Assembly: GCA_026826555.1 (NCBI GenBank) | Contig: JAKSZT010054399.1 | Span: 5,309,174-5,373,173, forward strand | DNA: 64,000 nucleotides | DNA from: Tolypeutes matacus | Taxonomy: Eukaryota; Chordata; Mammalia; Cingulata; Chlamyphoridae | Direction of reading: 5' to 3' | Shown: one piece after another, positions 54,998 to 64,000 of the stretch | Position numbering within the stretch: the first letter of the stretch is position 1 | Layout: every line of letters starts with the position of its first letter | Made by a program: the position numbers and the translations under genes | Notes under the pieces: model-generated | What the model saw: the letters and a program-made list of their open reading frames with translations, nothing else | Database searches by the model: none | Told to the model about the DNA's origin: nothing

Positions 54998-55218
54998 ACT
55001 GGTAGTTCTCAACCAGGGACGGTTTTGGCCCCCACAGGGCATCTGGCAATGTCTGGAGATGTTCTGGTTGCCCCAAGTGAGGTGGAAGGGCTGCCACTGA
55101 GCACCCAGTGGGCAATGGCCAAGGAGCTGCTGACCGTCCCACAGGGCACAGGGCAGCCCCCACCACAAAGAACTATCTGGCACCAAATGTCAAGAGCACT
55201 GAGGCCCAGAAGCCCTGC
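54998..55218 (+). mobile_element. MER20 DNA transposon relic
   Basis: Full-length-looking MER20: 'gttctcaaccagggacggttttggcccccacagggcatctggcaatgtctggagatgttctggttg', '...cccagtgggcaatggcc...', 'gcacagggcagcccccaccacaaagaac' and 'aatgtcaagagcactgagg'. MER20 is a eutherian hAT-Charlie element known to have donated regulatory sites in endometrial cells; nothing here shows this copy is active. Confidence 0.92.
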
Positions 55219-55389
55219 TGTGAACCAAAAAATAGTTAACAAGGGTTAAATATTGCTTTAATCATACCCTCTTTTCTCCTCTTTTCATTCTAGTAACTAT
55301 TTCCAAACAGAACAAAACATAATTTAGATTACTATCTTCTACTTCAACCTTATAAATAGTAATATACATTAGTAATAACTATTGCCTTT

Positions 55390-55517
55390 GCATCAGCACT
55401 ATAATTAAAGGACTCACACACGTTCTATCATGTTCAGTGCCTATTCGAAAACCGAGGCACAAAGAGGTATAACTTCCAGAATGTCACCTGCTGGAAAGCT
55501 CTTTCCACTATGCCAGG
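55390..55517 (-). mobile_element. Possible MIR SINE (antisense)
   Basis: 'tatcatgttcagtgcc', then 'gaaaaccgaggcacaaagaggtataacttccagaatgtcacctgc' matches antisense MIR (gaggaaactgaggcacagagaggttaagtaacttgcccaaggtcacac). Confidence 0.55.
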
Positions 55518-55530
55518 CTGCCCTGGAGTT

Positions 55531-55941
55531 TGTTTTTTTTGTTTTGTTTTGTTTTGTTTTTTAAGTAATTTATTTTTTATTGTGGGTAAAAATCAAAATT
55601 TTCACAATACATACCAATATTTGTAAAATGATATATAAATATATATGCATATATGTGCATTTGCTTACAAAAATGTTATTTATATATATATAAATATATT
55701 TTAAGAAGTGCTTAGATTACCTAAAATATTACACGGAACCTACCGGGATTCCTATGTTCCCCACCACCCACACCTCCCACCACATCCCACACAAACATCT
55801 CCCATAAGTGTGGCCCACCACCCTCAATGGACTTACACATCCTGGGGCCTTGCCACCAACCATAGACCACAGTTCACATCGTAGACCACACTCTCTCCCA
55901 CACAGTTCCGAGTGGTGTGTGCTGATTTGAAATGGCCTACA
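55531..55941 (-). mobile_element. Antisense retroposed insert, 411 bp, L1-type 3' end of uncertain family
   Basis: A T-rich head with G interruptions (tttttgttttgttttg; a poly(A) tail on the minus strand) is followed by about 370 bp without a frame. It is bounded by a perfect 13-bp duplication ctgccctggagtt (55518-55530 and 55942-55954). The insert ends toward 'agtggtgtgtgctgatttgaaatggcctaca'. An L1-type 3'UTR or an unknown retrosequence fits; I cannot name the family. Confidence 0.8.
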
Positions 55942-55974
55942 CTGCCCTGGAGTTTTAATATGCAATAATCAGTG

Positions 55975-56215
55975 AGGTGCGGTGGTTGGGAACTTCTGTT
56001 CTGGAAGATGATTTCCTGGGTGCAAATCCTGGCTCCACCCCTTCTTATGTCTCTTGACATTGGGCAAATTACTTCACCCTCTGAGCCTCAGCTTCCTCAT
56101 CTGTGAAATGGTTATGAGACAAGAAGGCGGGTGAGATTCAGAAGAGAGGGCAAGTACGTTTAGGACAGTACTTAACATGTACCTGGCACTCATTAAAGAT
56201 TACCTACTACTATCT
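55975..56215 (+). mobile_element. MIR SINE (sense)
   Basis: 'cctgggtgcaaatcctggctccaccccttcttatgtctcttgacattgggcaaattacttcaccctctgagcctcagcttcctcatctgtgaaatgg' follows the MIR core and tail closely, ending in 'gtacctggcactcattaaag'. Confidence 0.9.
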
Positions 56216-56407
56216 AACAAATACTCAAATATTTTAATCTTTTGACTTGCTTGAGTAATCAAGAAGAGAAAACTAAGTAATTTTGATTTCCTCATTGAAT
56301 AGATACAACTTTAATTTTAAATAAGAAAAATAATGAAGCGTCAACTTCATTAATATCTATATCTAATAAATTATCATTTTTCCACTACCATATTTTAAAA
56401 ATAAAGA

Positions 56408-56501
56408 GGGAGCGGATGTAGCTCAAGTGGCTGAGCGCCTGCTTCCCATGTAGAAGGTTCTGGGTTCAATCTCTGGTACCTCTTTGGGGAAAAAAAAAAG
56501 T
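56408..56501 (+). mobile_element. DAS SINE 11 (single short unit)
   Basis: 'gcggatgtagctcaagtggctgagcgcctg', B-box-like 'gggttcaatctct', 'ggtacctcttt' and an A tract. Flanking duplication is not clear. Confidence 0.88.
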
Positions 56502-57814
56502 TATTCTTAATATACAATAATCCAAAAGAAATAGAAAAGTTTTTAGGGAGTCAGAGTTAGCATTTAATGAATATCTATTTTATATATATACATATATATA
56601 ATGTTATATTCATATATTAATAAATTTTTATTTATCTACAAATATTAAACTTATTAAATTGTATAATATATTTATGTAACTATTTATTGAACAATTTCTG
56701 AAATTTAACTTGAAGTAACATTTTTCAAAGTAAATTCCCTAATAAATTTTTGTCATTCCACAAATCTTTTCAGTGGTAATATGTATCACTATTGTCTAAA
56801 TTTACATTCACTATGTTTATTTTAAAAAGAGAGAGAGACTTGGCTTGGCACTTCTTTCATGGGTTAAATTAGTCAATGAGATATCATTCTTAAAATAAGT
56901 TAGCATGTAATATGCATTAAATAGTCAATGAGTGAACAACCTTAGAATGTATTCTTTCACCTAAGCCATTTCTGACTGAACTACTATAAAACAGTATTAA
57001 TATTCAGCTCTCATTCAGATTTCATCAAGAAACAAAGAAGCCAAGTCAGTTTCTTTATATTTGGCAAATTTAACACATTATAGGATTTCCTCACAAGAAA
57101 CATATTTTTACTTAGAAATATTTTCTTCAACAGTAGCTTGGAGTTTTAAGTTAAAATTACTAATCACATTTGTTTTTAAACAAAGACGTTATCCACAAGG
57201 GCTGCCAAGAGAAAGGAAATATTAATATAACCATCATACTCAGTTTACCACGTATTTCTAGGGGAAAGACAGACATGAAATAATATTACGAACTCATTAG
57301 TTATAATTTTCTATTGGATATAGAATTATTTCCAGTAAAACATATTAAGAGCGATGATCAAAATTCCTAAAATTCATCTAAGATACAAACATATTAATCC
57401 ACAAAACACACACCTGATTTTCCTCTAGGCTTTATGCAGAAACATTCTTACAACTTTCATTGTTTCCTTTTGCCTCTATTAGGTCGTTCCACTGCTTGAC
57501 AACATCCTATACTAAGGGCTGCAGGGTTGGTAACACATTCGTTTCTGGTTACAGTTTAACCTACCATATTAGATTCTTCTCGGGGTGTATTATTCCCACC
57601 CTAATTTATCTGCCTTGCTATTTATGCCATTCATCTGTATGCAAACAAGCCGCCTGGGGGGTGTCAGTTTCTTCTTCTGACAAGGACATACATTTGGTTT
57701 CATACGTTCAAACTCTTTTAATCAAATCTAGAGTGTGAGAGATCCTTTCGGTGGGGGGGAATACACACAAGGCTACAATCCTTTGACTTCACACTAGCCA
57801 TCCACATGCACGTC
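56502..57814. other. A+T-rich non-coding stretch
   Basis: (AT)n-rich segment at 56575-56680. At 57470-57530 an acceptor-like tract (ttccttttgcctctattag) and a weak donor (gttg|gtaaca) bound 47 nt that is open in only one frame; not called. No gene recognised. Confidence 0.45.
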
Positions 57815-58150
57815 CCCAAACATGTCTGTCCCCACCGAGGGCGTGGGCAGGGCCCCGTTACCAGGCAGGGTGCAGGGGCCGGGCTGCCACCCCGCTGTCT
57901 GTCATCTGTGCCGCGGCACACCTGAGCTCCCACCCTGCACGGCTCATTGTGGAGAAGCAGGTCGGAGGCGGGCTCGCTCGGGCAGGCCACGGTCCTGGGA
58001 GTCCTCCCCACTGCCTCGCCATGGCAACCGGAGCGCCAGGAAAGCCAGGCCGGCTCTTACGCAAATGAGAAGAGGCCACAAAAGTCACCAGTCAAAACAG
58101 CCCCCTTGTCCCTCCCTCCTCGGTTTCCTTCTTAAAGCAACAGGAGTGCA
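57815..58150. other. Local G+C-rich block with an imperfect X-box-like site
   Basis: A G+C-rich stretch with several CpGs in otherwise A+T-rich surroundings. At 58015-58028 'ctcgccatggcaac' shows one perfect half (ggcaac) of an RFX X-box-like palindrome, the other half being imperfect. An octamer-like 'cttacgcaaatga' lies nearby (58057-58069). No promoter or transcript is demonstrated. Confidence 0.35.
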
Positions 58151-58325
58151 TTCTTCCTACTCGGCGCCGTGCCGGGCACGGGAACGCAACTTAGGAAAAC
58201 CAGAGTTAAAAAAGCCATCTGTGGGACCACTTACGTAAGGGGACTGAGACTCCGGAGAGTACGGGGATTTGCTGAGTTACATTTCCCGAGGCGAGGCAGT
58301 TATCTCAGCGAGTCTCCATTGTGTC
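58150..58325 (-). mobile_element. Possible MIR SINE (antisense)
   Basis: 'cggcgccgtgccgggcacgggaacgc' and 'gtaaggggactgagactccggagagtacggggatttgctgag' echo antisense MIR words (tgccaggcact ... gaggaaactgaggctcagagaggtt). Weak. Confidence 0.35.
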
Positions 58326-58454
58326 TGGGCATCCTAGCATTTGAGAGAAGAGTCCTTTAAGATATTAACTATCCCGTAATTTGGCTTTCTTCAAAAAAGA
58401 GAGACGCACAGAGAGAGAGAGACGCCACCCATTATGATTAACAAGAAACACTCA

Positions 58455-58855
58455 CTTATAAATTGATAGACAGGCAGTGGTCACCAGAGGTTCTGAGGGA
58501 GGGAGAGGGAAGAACAGGCATAACATGGGGCATTCTGGGCACACTGGAATTGTTTGGCATGATACTGCAGTGACAGATACAGGCCTTTATACAGTTTGTC
58601 AAAACCTATAAAATTGTGCTGTGCAAAGTGTAAACCATAATATTAACTATAGACCATGGTTAGTAGCAATGCTGCAGTATGTGTTCATCAGTTGTAACAA
58701 ATGTACCATACTAATGAAAGATGTTAATGAGGAAAGTGTGGGAGGGGGAGAGGGTGGGAATATGGGAATCTCCCTATATTTTTTATTAACATTTATATAA
58801 TCTAAAGCTTCTTTAAAAATAAAATTAAAAAATAAAATAGAAACTGAAAATTTTT
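58455..58855 (+). mobile_element. Ancient L1 3' end (sense)
   Basis: 'agacaggcagtggtcaccagaggttctgagg', 'gacagatacaggcctttatacagtttgtcaaaacc', 'gttcatcagttgtaacaaatgtaccatactaatgaaag' and A-rich end match the same 3' end as L1 copy D. No ORF. Confidence 0.8.
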
Positions 58856-59487
58856 TAAAAAACCACTCAGTACTTAATATGCATTGTTTCTTTTGCAGGT
58901 TCATATTTATTTTAAACATAATAGTCAATTTTCTGTTAATAATTCTAAAGGAGGGGAAACTAAACATATAATCCCTCACCTATTATCAAGCTTAGTGTAT
59001 ATTATAATTATTTGAACATTTTCCTTTCCTAGATATGTTTTAAAGAAACAAATGTAAAGGATAGTTTACATTTTATGTGGCTCCAGAGTCTAGCCAGCAG
59101 ACATAAATCCCCCTTCCATAGACTCATGACTGAGAACAACTGATAAATTTACAAATGGCACATTTTTAAAATGTTTGTTTTAATCTATGGGATGCACGAA
59201 AACAACTAATTCTTGTAAATTGTCATCCAACATGTTATTGCCTAATACTAAAAATTCCAACTAAAACAGCATGATGCAAGCTAACCCTGATGGTTGGTGG
59301 AAAATATAAGAACGGCTTCAATATCTTCCAAAAAAATCTATTCTCCCAAAGAAAAATAAGAATCCAAAACAGCTATATGTACATGGAAAACAATGCAACA
59401 GCATTACTAAGAATAAAAATCATCAATAAATTTTAAATAAAACCACAGACTTAAAAAAAAAAAATGTCCCATGAAAAGAGCAGTTTT
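58856..59487. other. A+T-rich non-coding stretch
   Basis: No gene or repeat recognised. The acceptor-like ttcctttcctag (ends 59031) is followed by no convincing exon. Confidence 0.45.
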
Positions 59488-59760
59488 CAAACATTCATTC
59501 AATTATTCAGCAAACATTTGTCTAGCGCCTCCATTTTCGTGGAGGATGGCTCGGGGTGGTGGGAGCTGTACCCCAACCAGCCAAGCCCAGGGCTCCGGGA
59601 AGGCTTCCCAGGGGCCATCCAGCGCTTCTCTTGGATGAGGTGCTGGCAGACAGCAGAAGTGAGGTCAAGAGATTCCGGGCACAGCAGGAAGGCTGCAAAC
59701 AACAGGGTGAGTGAAGGAACCAGAGGCATGGAGTCAGCTTCCGAAGTTCAAGGGTAAGCT
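59488..59760 (-). mobile_element. L2 LINE fragment (antisense)
   Basis: 'caaacattcattcaattattcagcaaacatttgtctagcgcc' and 'gggctccgggaaggcttcccaggggccatcc ... gcagaagtgagg' follow antisense L2 (ttcattcattcaacaaatatttattgagcacct ... gggaaggcttcctggaggaggtg). Confidence 0.65.
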
Positions 59761-60390
59761 GGAGAAGAGGCAAGATCACAAAAGACTCAGGCCAGGAAAA
59801 GGATCTAAGGGTTAGAGCACAGGATTTTAGATAACACAACACAATCCAATTAAAAATGATTCAAACTATTCCATTGTTTTTGGTCCTAAATGTTTACTGG
59901 GAGTTTCTATTATCCCCCCAAAAACTGTGGGACAAGGAAAGTAGGACTACCTCAAATTAAACAGCTGTGAACTGCTACTCCAATGCCCCGTCTGCCACAT
60001 TCAGCAAGCTACTTCAAAAAAAAAAAAAAAAAGTTGCTAGGTGAAGTTTTCCTTTGCAAATAGGTCAACCCAGTGCGAGGGAGAGTACCAGATGCTGGGT
60101 CCAGCAACACACTGAACACATCCGGGCTGCTGACCAACCCGCTGGAACCACACCCACAAACCCTGGAAAAACCTCCACCTGCCTAAACGTCCATTCCAGA
60201 ACTTAATGTCCCAAAGGCCGGTTATCTGTTCCGGTATGTGTCTTCCAGGCGACACTGAGGACAAGAGCCATTATTTTACTCATTTTTATAACCCTAACAT
60301 CTCACGCAATGTCTTGCCCCATCAGAAATGCCAAAAAATATTTTGAACAAATGTTCTGCAGGTTCCTTTCAGCTATTAAGATCTATGGTT
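59761..60390. other. Non-coding stretch
   Basis: Includes an A18-type tract at 60016-60032. Nothing else recognised. Confidence 0.4.
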
Positions 60391-60400
60391 CTAGGATTTT

Positions 60401-60484
60401 TTTTCCCCCCGGAGGCACCAGGGATTGAACCCAGGACCTCGTATATAGGAAGCAGGCACTCAACCACTGAGCTACACCCATTCC
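60401..60484 (-). mobile_element. DAS SINE 12 (single short unit, antisense)
   Basis: On the minus strand: 'gggtgtagctcagtggttgagtgcctgc' (A-box-like), 'gggttcaatccctgg' (B-box-like), 'tgcctcc' and a short poly(A). A 10-bp duplication ctaggatttt flanks it (60391-60400 and 60485-60494). Confidence 0.93.
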
Positions 60485-60494
60485 CTAGGATTTT

Positions 60495-61689
60495 ATTTAA
60501 GAGTCAATTTGACTTGGGAGCAGGCCTAAAACATAATTTACCCCATCAACTACTTCCTTTAGCCTTCTTTCGACTATTTCTATTTCTCCAAACACATGAC
60601 TAAGTGAATGCTATTTTCAAATTTTTCAGAAGTACTACTAAGTGTTTTATAAATGCAGTAAATATAAATTCTATACATTTTCCAACTCACTGGCAATACT
60701 GCCACTGGTGAATGCAACAAGAGCTCTCAGATCAAAGTCCCTTACATTACAGCAGCATTTTGGTTTTAAAATTATCTTCTTTCTAGATTCAACCCACACA
60801 GCCTCTTGGATTCTTCAGAAGGGGAGAAGGAATAAGTCCAGACCTCCCAAAGATACTGAGGCATTTGCAAAACACAGACACAACTAGTTATTAGAGAAAA
60901 TCATGATTAGTGGATTACTTCATTCCCACACTGAAGAGACATGACAGTTCAACATGTTGGCTTCAGGGATTTGTTAATGCTAAACCTAAAGTCCCTCACA
61001 TTTTGCAATCATTGTTTAATGACTATTGATTGTTAAGAGGGATAATGAGGTAATATCACCTCCCTTCCAGTCCGCATAGGAATTACTGGATTTTATGTTT
61101 ACCATTGTAATATATTAGGAAAGAGTCGTGATATTGACCTATTTAAAGGAGAAGCAGCATAACCAACCCTTAGCACCCTAGAAAATACGATTAACTAGAA
61201 TGTCCCTGCACATTAGAGACAGGAGGTATGCAACTGATAAAACTTTAGAGTGAGTTCCTTTCATGAGACTAGAACACAATCATCATTCTACAAGTCTTCG
61301 ATAACAGAAAATAGAAGCTCAGAAACTAAATAAACTCTCAAAGTTCCTTTTACGCCTGAGATTGCAGGATGCACGATGACCATCAAGATGGTCTTCTAGG
61401 CGATATGCTCATACCAAACCACCAGAATGAGGGCAAGTATGAGCGTGAGGTTTTGTTTTTTAAGTATCAAGACTATTGATTCCCAGGCATTGTCAGTGTA
61501 AGGAACTTTTTTTAACAAAGAATTCTGTGGTTTTCCAGGTGACAGTGGTTATACTTTTACTGCTATCTGTTGATTAAAGAAACATATAGATAATAAAAAA
61601 AATCTATAAAAGCGGTAACTTTAAATGCAACTGTACTTAGTCACAACAGCATCAACATTCACTGATCTACTTAAAATACAGAAGCATCA
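60495..61689. other. Non-repetitive A+T-rich stretch
   Basis: No gene recognised. Homeodomain-like words cluster at 61005-61075 (gcaatcattgtttaatg, tattgattgttaag), which on its own is weak evidence of regulation. Confidence 0.4.
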
Positions 61690-62215
61690 GAAATAACATA
61701 ATTAAGAGACTATCACCTAGTAGGATTTATCTCAGGAATGAAAGGACAGCTTAACATCAGAAAACCTATCTCAACAATTCACTACATCAATGCATTAAAG
61801 AAGAAAAAAAATCTCAATAGAATTTAAGAGTGATAAATTCCATACCCATTCCTCACAGAAAGCTACAATTAGAAGGTAATTTCTGAAACTCTGGAAAGAG
61901 TAGCCATGAGAAGCTAACTGCAATCATCATATTTAACTGTGAATGAGCAGATGCAAACGCATTATAAAGTTACTTCTTTATCAGTAATACAATTTAATAC
62001 TTCACTAGAGGTCTGGACAATGCAATAAAATAAAGAAAATTTTAAAGAGGTATAAAAATTGGAAAGGAAGAAATAAATTAAATCTTTGTAGCTGATATGA
62101 TAAACTAATTAGAGAAAGCCAAGAAAATCAACCAAATTGGTAGGAATGAATAATAATTCAGTAATTTATAATGTACTTTCAAATACACAACAAAATAAAA
62201 ACCAGTACACATAAA
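61690..62215 (+). mobile_element. Ancient L1 ORF2 fragment (reverse transcriptase region, sense)
   Basis: 'agactatcacctagtaggatttatctcaggaatgaaaggacagcttaacatcagaaaacctatctcaacaattcactac', 'aaatctcaatag', 'tgcaaacgcattataaag' and 'aggtctggacaatgcaataaa...attggaaaggaagaaataaat' follow the [13 protein letters not shown]..., reverse transcriptase order. Frame lost. Confidence 0.75.
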
Positions 62216-63604
62216 GATAAAGCAAGTATAGCAAGAAGTTAACAGCTGTGAATCTAAGTGAAAGAAACAGTTATTTATTATAATAATCTTTTCACTTTTT
62301 CTTTTAAATATACACTCAGTTGAAGGCGCCATACAACATGGTAAGATGCGTAAGAATTTTCATTTAATATCAAGACATTTCGTTCCCCTCAAAATCCTTT
62401 CACATTGCCCAGTTACCCCACTAGAGGTTTACTTATCTTATTTCACCTCCAAATAAATCTCAAGGGTATTTAAAATTGTTTTCTACACTGTATTCTTCAC
62501 TTTGGGATTTTCATTAAATAATCCCTTTGTATCTTAACTTTTCTTCCAATCTTTGCACCAGATCAAGGTTAAATCTAATCTGGAGCCAAGAGCAACTGTC
62601 TCAGGCCTTCTCCAATCCAATCTATGACTTCTGTTAATCAAGTTGCTGATCAAATGCCTAACAGCACAAATATTAACTCATCTTTTCCATGAGTACTCTG
62701 CCAAGTAGAGTTCCCCTAAATGATGCACAGGCCTTCCATGTCTCTCTTTTTAAACAGTATTGGCTTTACAGGGCCTTTGTCTTGGGCTTTCTGGACTGAA
62801 CACATGTTAACCTACACAATTGTTTGTTTTGTGTTTAACTTGTTCTGTGAACATGTGAATGCTTTTTAATCACGGTGATGAAATCTCACGCTTCAAATTC
62901 AGGATCCTGGCTGAAATAACTCAATTTATACCCTGAAATTTGCTAGCTAACAAAAATTCCAGTTCAGAAACCAGTATTCTAGCTAAACAATGAATGGATT
63001 CTTCACCTCTGGACTGGGGATTTAATGAAGGAAAACATGTAAGTAAAATGTCCAGATTGTACCTTTATGGTTTGTGGCAGCTCCTTAGAGAAAGCGCTGA
63101 GGTTTTCTATTTTAAATGGAAATAATAAAGGATGATAAACCTAATGAGGATTTTTTAACTGAAGAATTGCCTTTTATTTCCGATTTAGATTTCCCAAGTA
63201 TATATGCTAATAGCACACTGTAACTTCTCCTTTGCAACATTTCTTACAAATGTAATTTTATAATAATTTATAAATATATTACTCTTTCCCACTAGGCAGT
63301 AAGCTCTACAACGGACAGGAACTTTGCCTATCTTTCTCATGAAAGAGTGAAAGTACATCAAACTAACCAACATAACTTTCTAAAATAGATAAGTATTTAA
63401 AATGAAAAGAATTTTCTTCAAATTATTGCAGCATAGATATAAAAATGGAATATTAGAATCCAAAATCAGGTTCTCAAATGTTTTAATGGACAAGAAGCAA
63501 GACATTTTTGATCAAGTAACATGCTATGTTATCAAATCATGCGTGTTCATAAGAAAAGTGCAAAAAGATGGAGGTTGCAAAATAATCATTAGGGTAAAAT
63601 GGAA
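62216..63604. other. Non-coding stretch
   Basis: A short L2-like terminus ('cactaggcagtaagctctacaacggacaggaactttgccta') lies at 63290-63340. Otherwise no feature is recognised. Confidence 0.4.
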
Positions 63605-63960
63605 ATAAACTAATGGCCCAACAGTAAGAGAATGTCAATCATGTTAAAGTCATATGATGCATTATTATGTAGTCATTTGAAACTGATGTTCACAAGAAAT
63701 TTTAATGACATATGGCAATACTAGTGATAGGGAAGAACACTGCAAAATACGTACTATATGATGCTGTGTTTTAAAATGTACACATATAGAATTAGGTTCA
63801 CACAGGTATGCGTGTGAATGTGAAGGTGTATGTAGTTTAGAGATATATGGATATATAAACATATATACATGTATACACATATAAAATATACCATTAATAG
63901 CAGTTATTTCTAAATGGCACAATTATGAGTATATTTTTCTGCAGTGAACACATATTAACA
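63605..63960 (+). mobile_element. Ancient L1 3' end (sense)
   Basis: 'aatggcccaacagtaagagaatg', 'catatgatgcattattatgtagtcatttgaaactgatg', 'aattttaatgacatatggcaatac' and 'ccattaatagcagttatttctaaatggcacaattatgagt' follow an L1ME-type 3' end. The repeated tatata/cacac stretch 63780-63890 is part of it. Confidence 0.7.
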
Positions 63961-64000
63961 CATAATTTGTTTCTTACATATCTACCTATGGAGGGGAGAG

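Noticed and set aside
57474..57520. Plus-strand 47-nt segment with acceptor-like tract and gtaaca donor
   Set aside because: Open in only one frame, length not a multiple of three, donor weak.

Overview
This is a stretch of vertebrate nuclear DNA, almost certainly from a xenarthran mammal and most likely an armadillo (Dasypus). The call rests on at least twelve tRNA-derived SINEs with the architecture of the DAS family described from the nine-banded armadillo: a Pol III A box (gtggctcaag...), a B box (ggttcgatccc-type), a family-specific body and an A-rich or (AAAT)n tail. They sit among L1, L2, MIR, MER5, MER20, MER58-type and LTR repeats typical of placental mammals. Nothing prokaryotic, viral-episomal or CRISPR-like is present. 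The window reads as intronic or intergenic sequence. The only well-supported piece of host coding sequence is one candidate 54-nt internal exon on the minus strand (29223-29276). A much weaker 24-nt microexon-like signal lies on the plus strand (9406-9429).

Layout. 1-3410: 3' half of an L1 (copy A) that runs in from the left edge. 3411-9430: mostly unique DNA with L2 and MIR relics. 9430-11040: an old antisense L1 interrupted by a DAS SINE. 11040-16330: unique DNA with a dimeric DAS. 16330-26460: a nested repeat complex. An ancient L1 (copy C) was hit separately by a DAS SINE, by an LTR-like element, and by a near full-length younger L1 (copy B, 18706-24850, with 5'UTR, ORF1, ORF2 and poly(A)). 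26460-37500: unique DNA carrying the candidate exon, a young DAS with a perfect 17-bp target duplication, an antisense LTR and L1/L2 relics. 37511-38092: a solo LTR with TG...CA ends and a 5-bp duplication. 38100-45700: mostly unique, with MER5, a DAS dimer and old LINE tails. 45700-47860: an internally deleted old L1 with one DAS inside it and an antisense DAS at its 3' end. 48000-64000: MER58-type, MER20, MIR, L2 and L1 3'-end relics, two DAS SINEs inserted at the same site (50377-50774), and several single-unit DAS copies.

Function. The elements interact only as parasites and hosts: L1 supplied the reverse transcriptase and endonuclease that mobilised the DAS SINEs, as the A-tailed insertions with 9-17-bp target duplications show. 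Neither L1 copy here could be autonomous now: copy A lacks its 5' half in view and is full of stops, and copy B has stops and frameshifts in both ORFs plus an altered reverse-transcriptase active-site motif. I found no novel gene system. The items most worth a second look are the candidate exon, the same-site SINE insertions, the variable tandem array inside a DAS body, the 3-nt ORF1-ORF2 spacing and the duplicated endonuclease motif in L1 copy B, and the different L1-type 3' ends. Family names were assigned by eye, without database searches.
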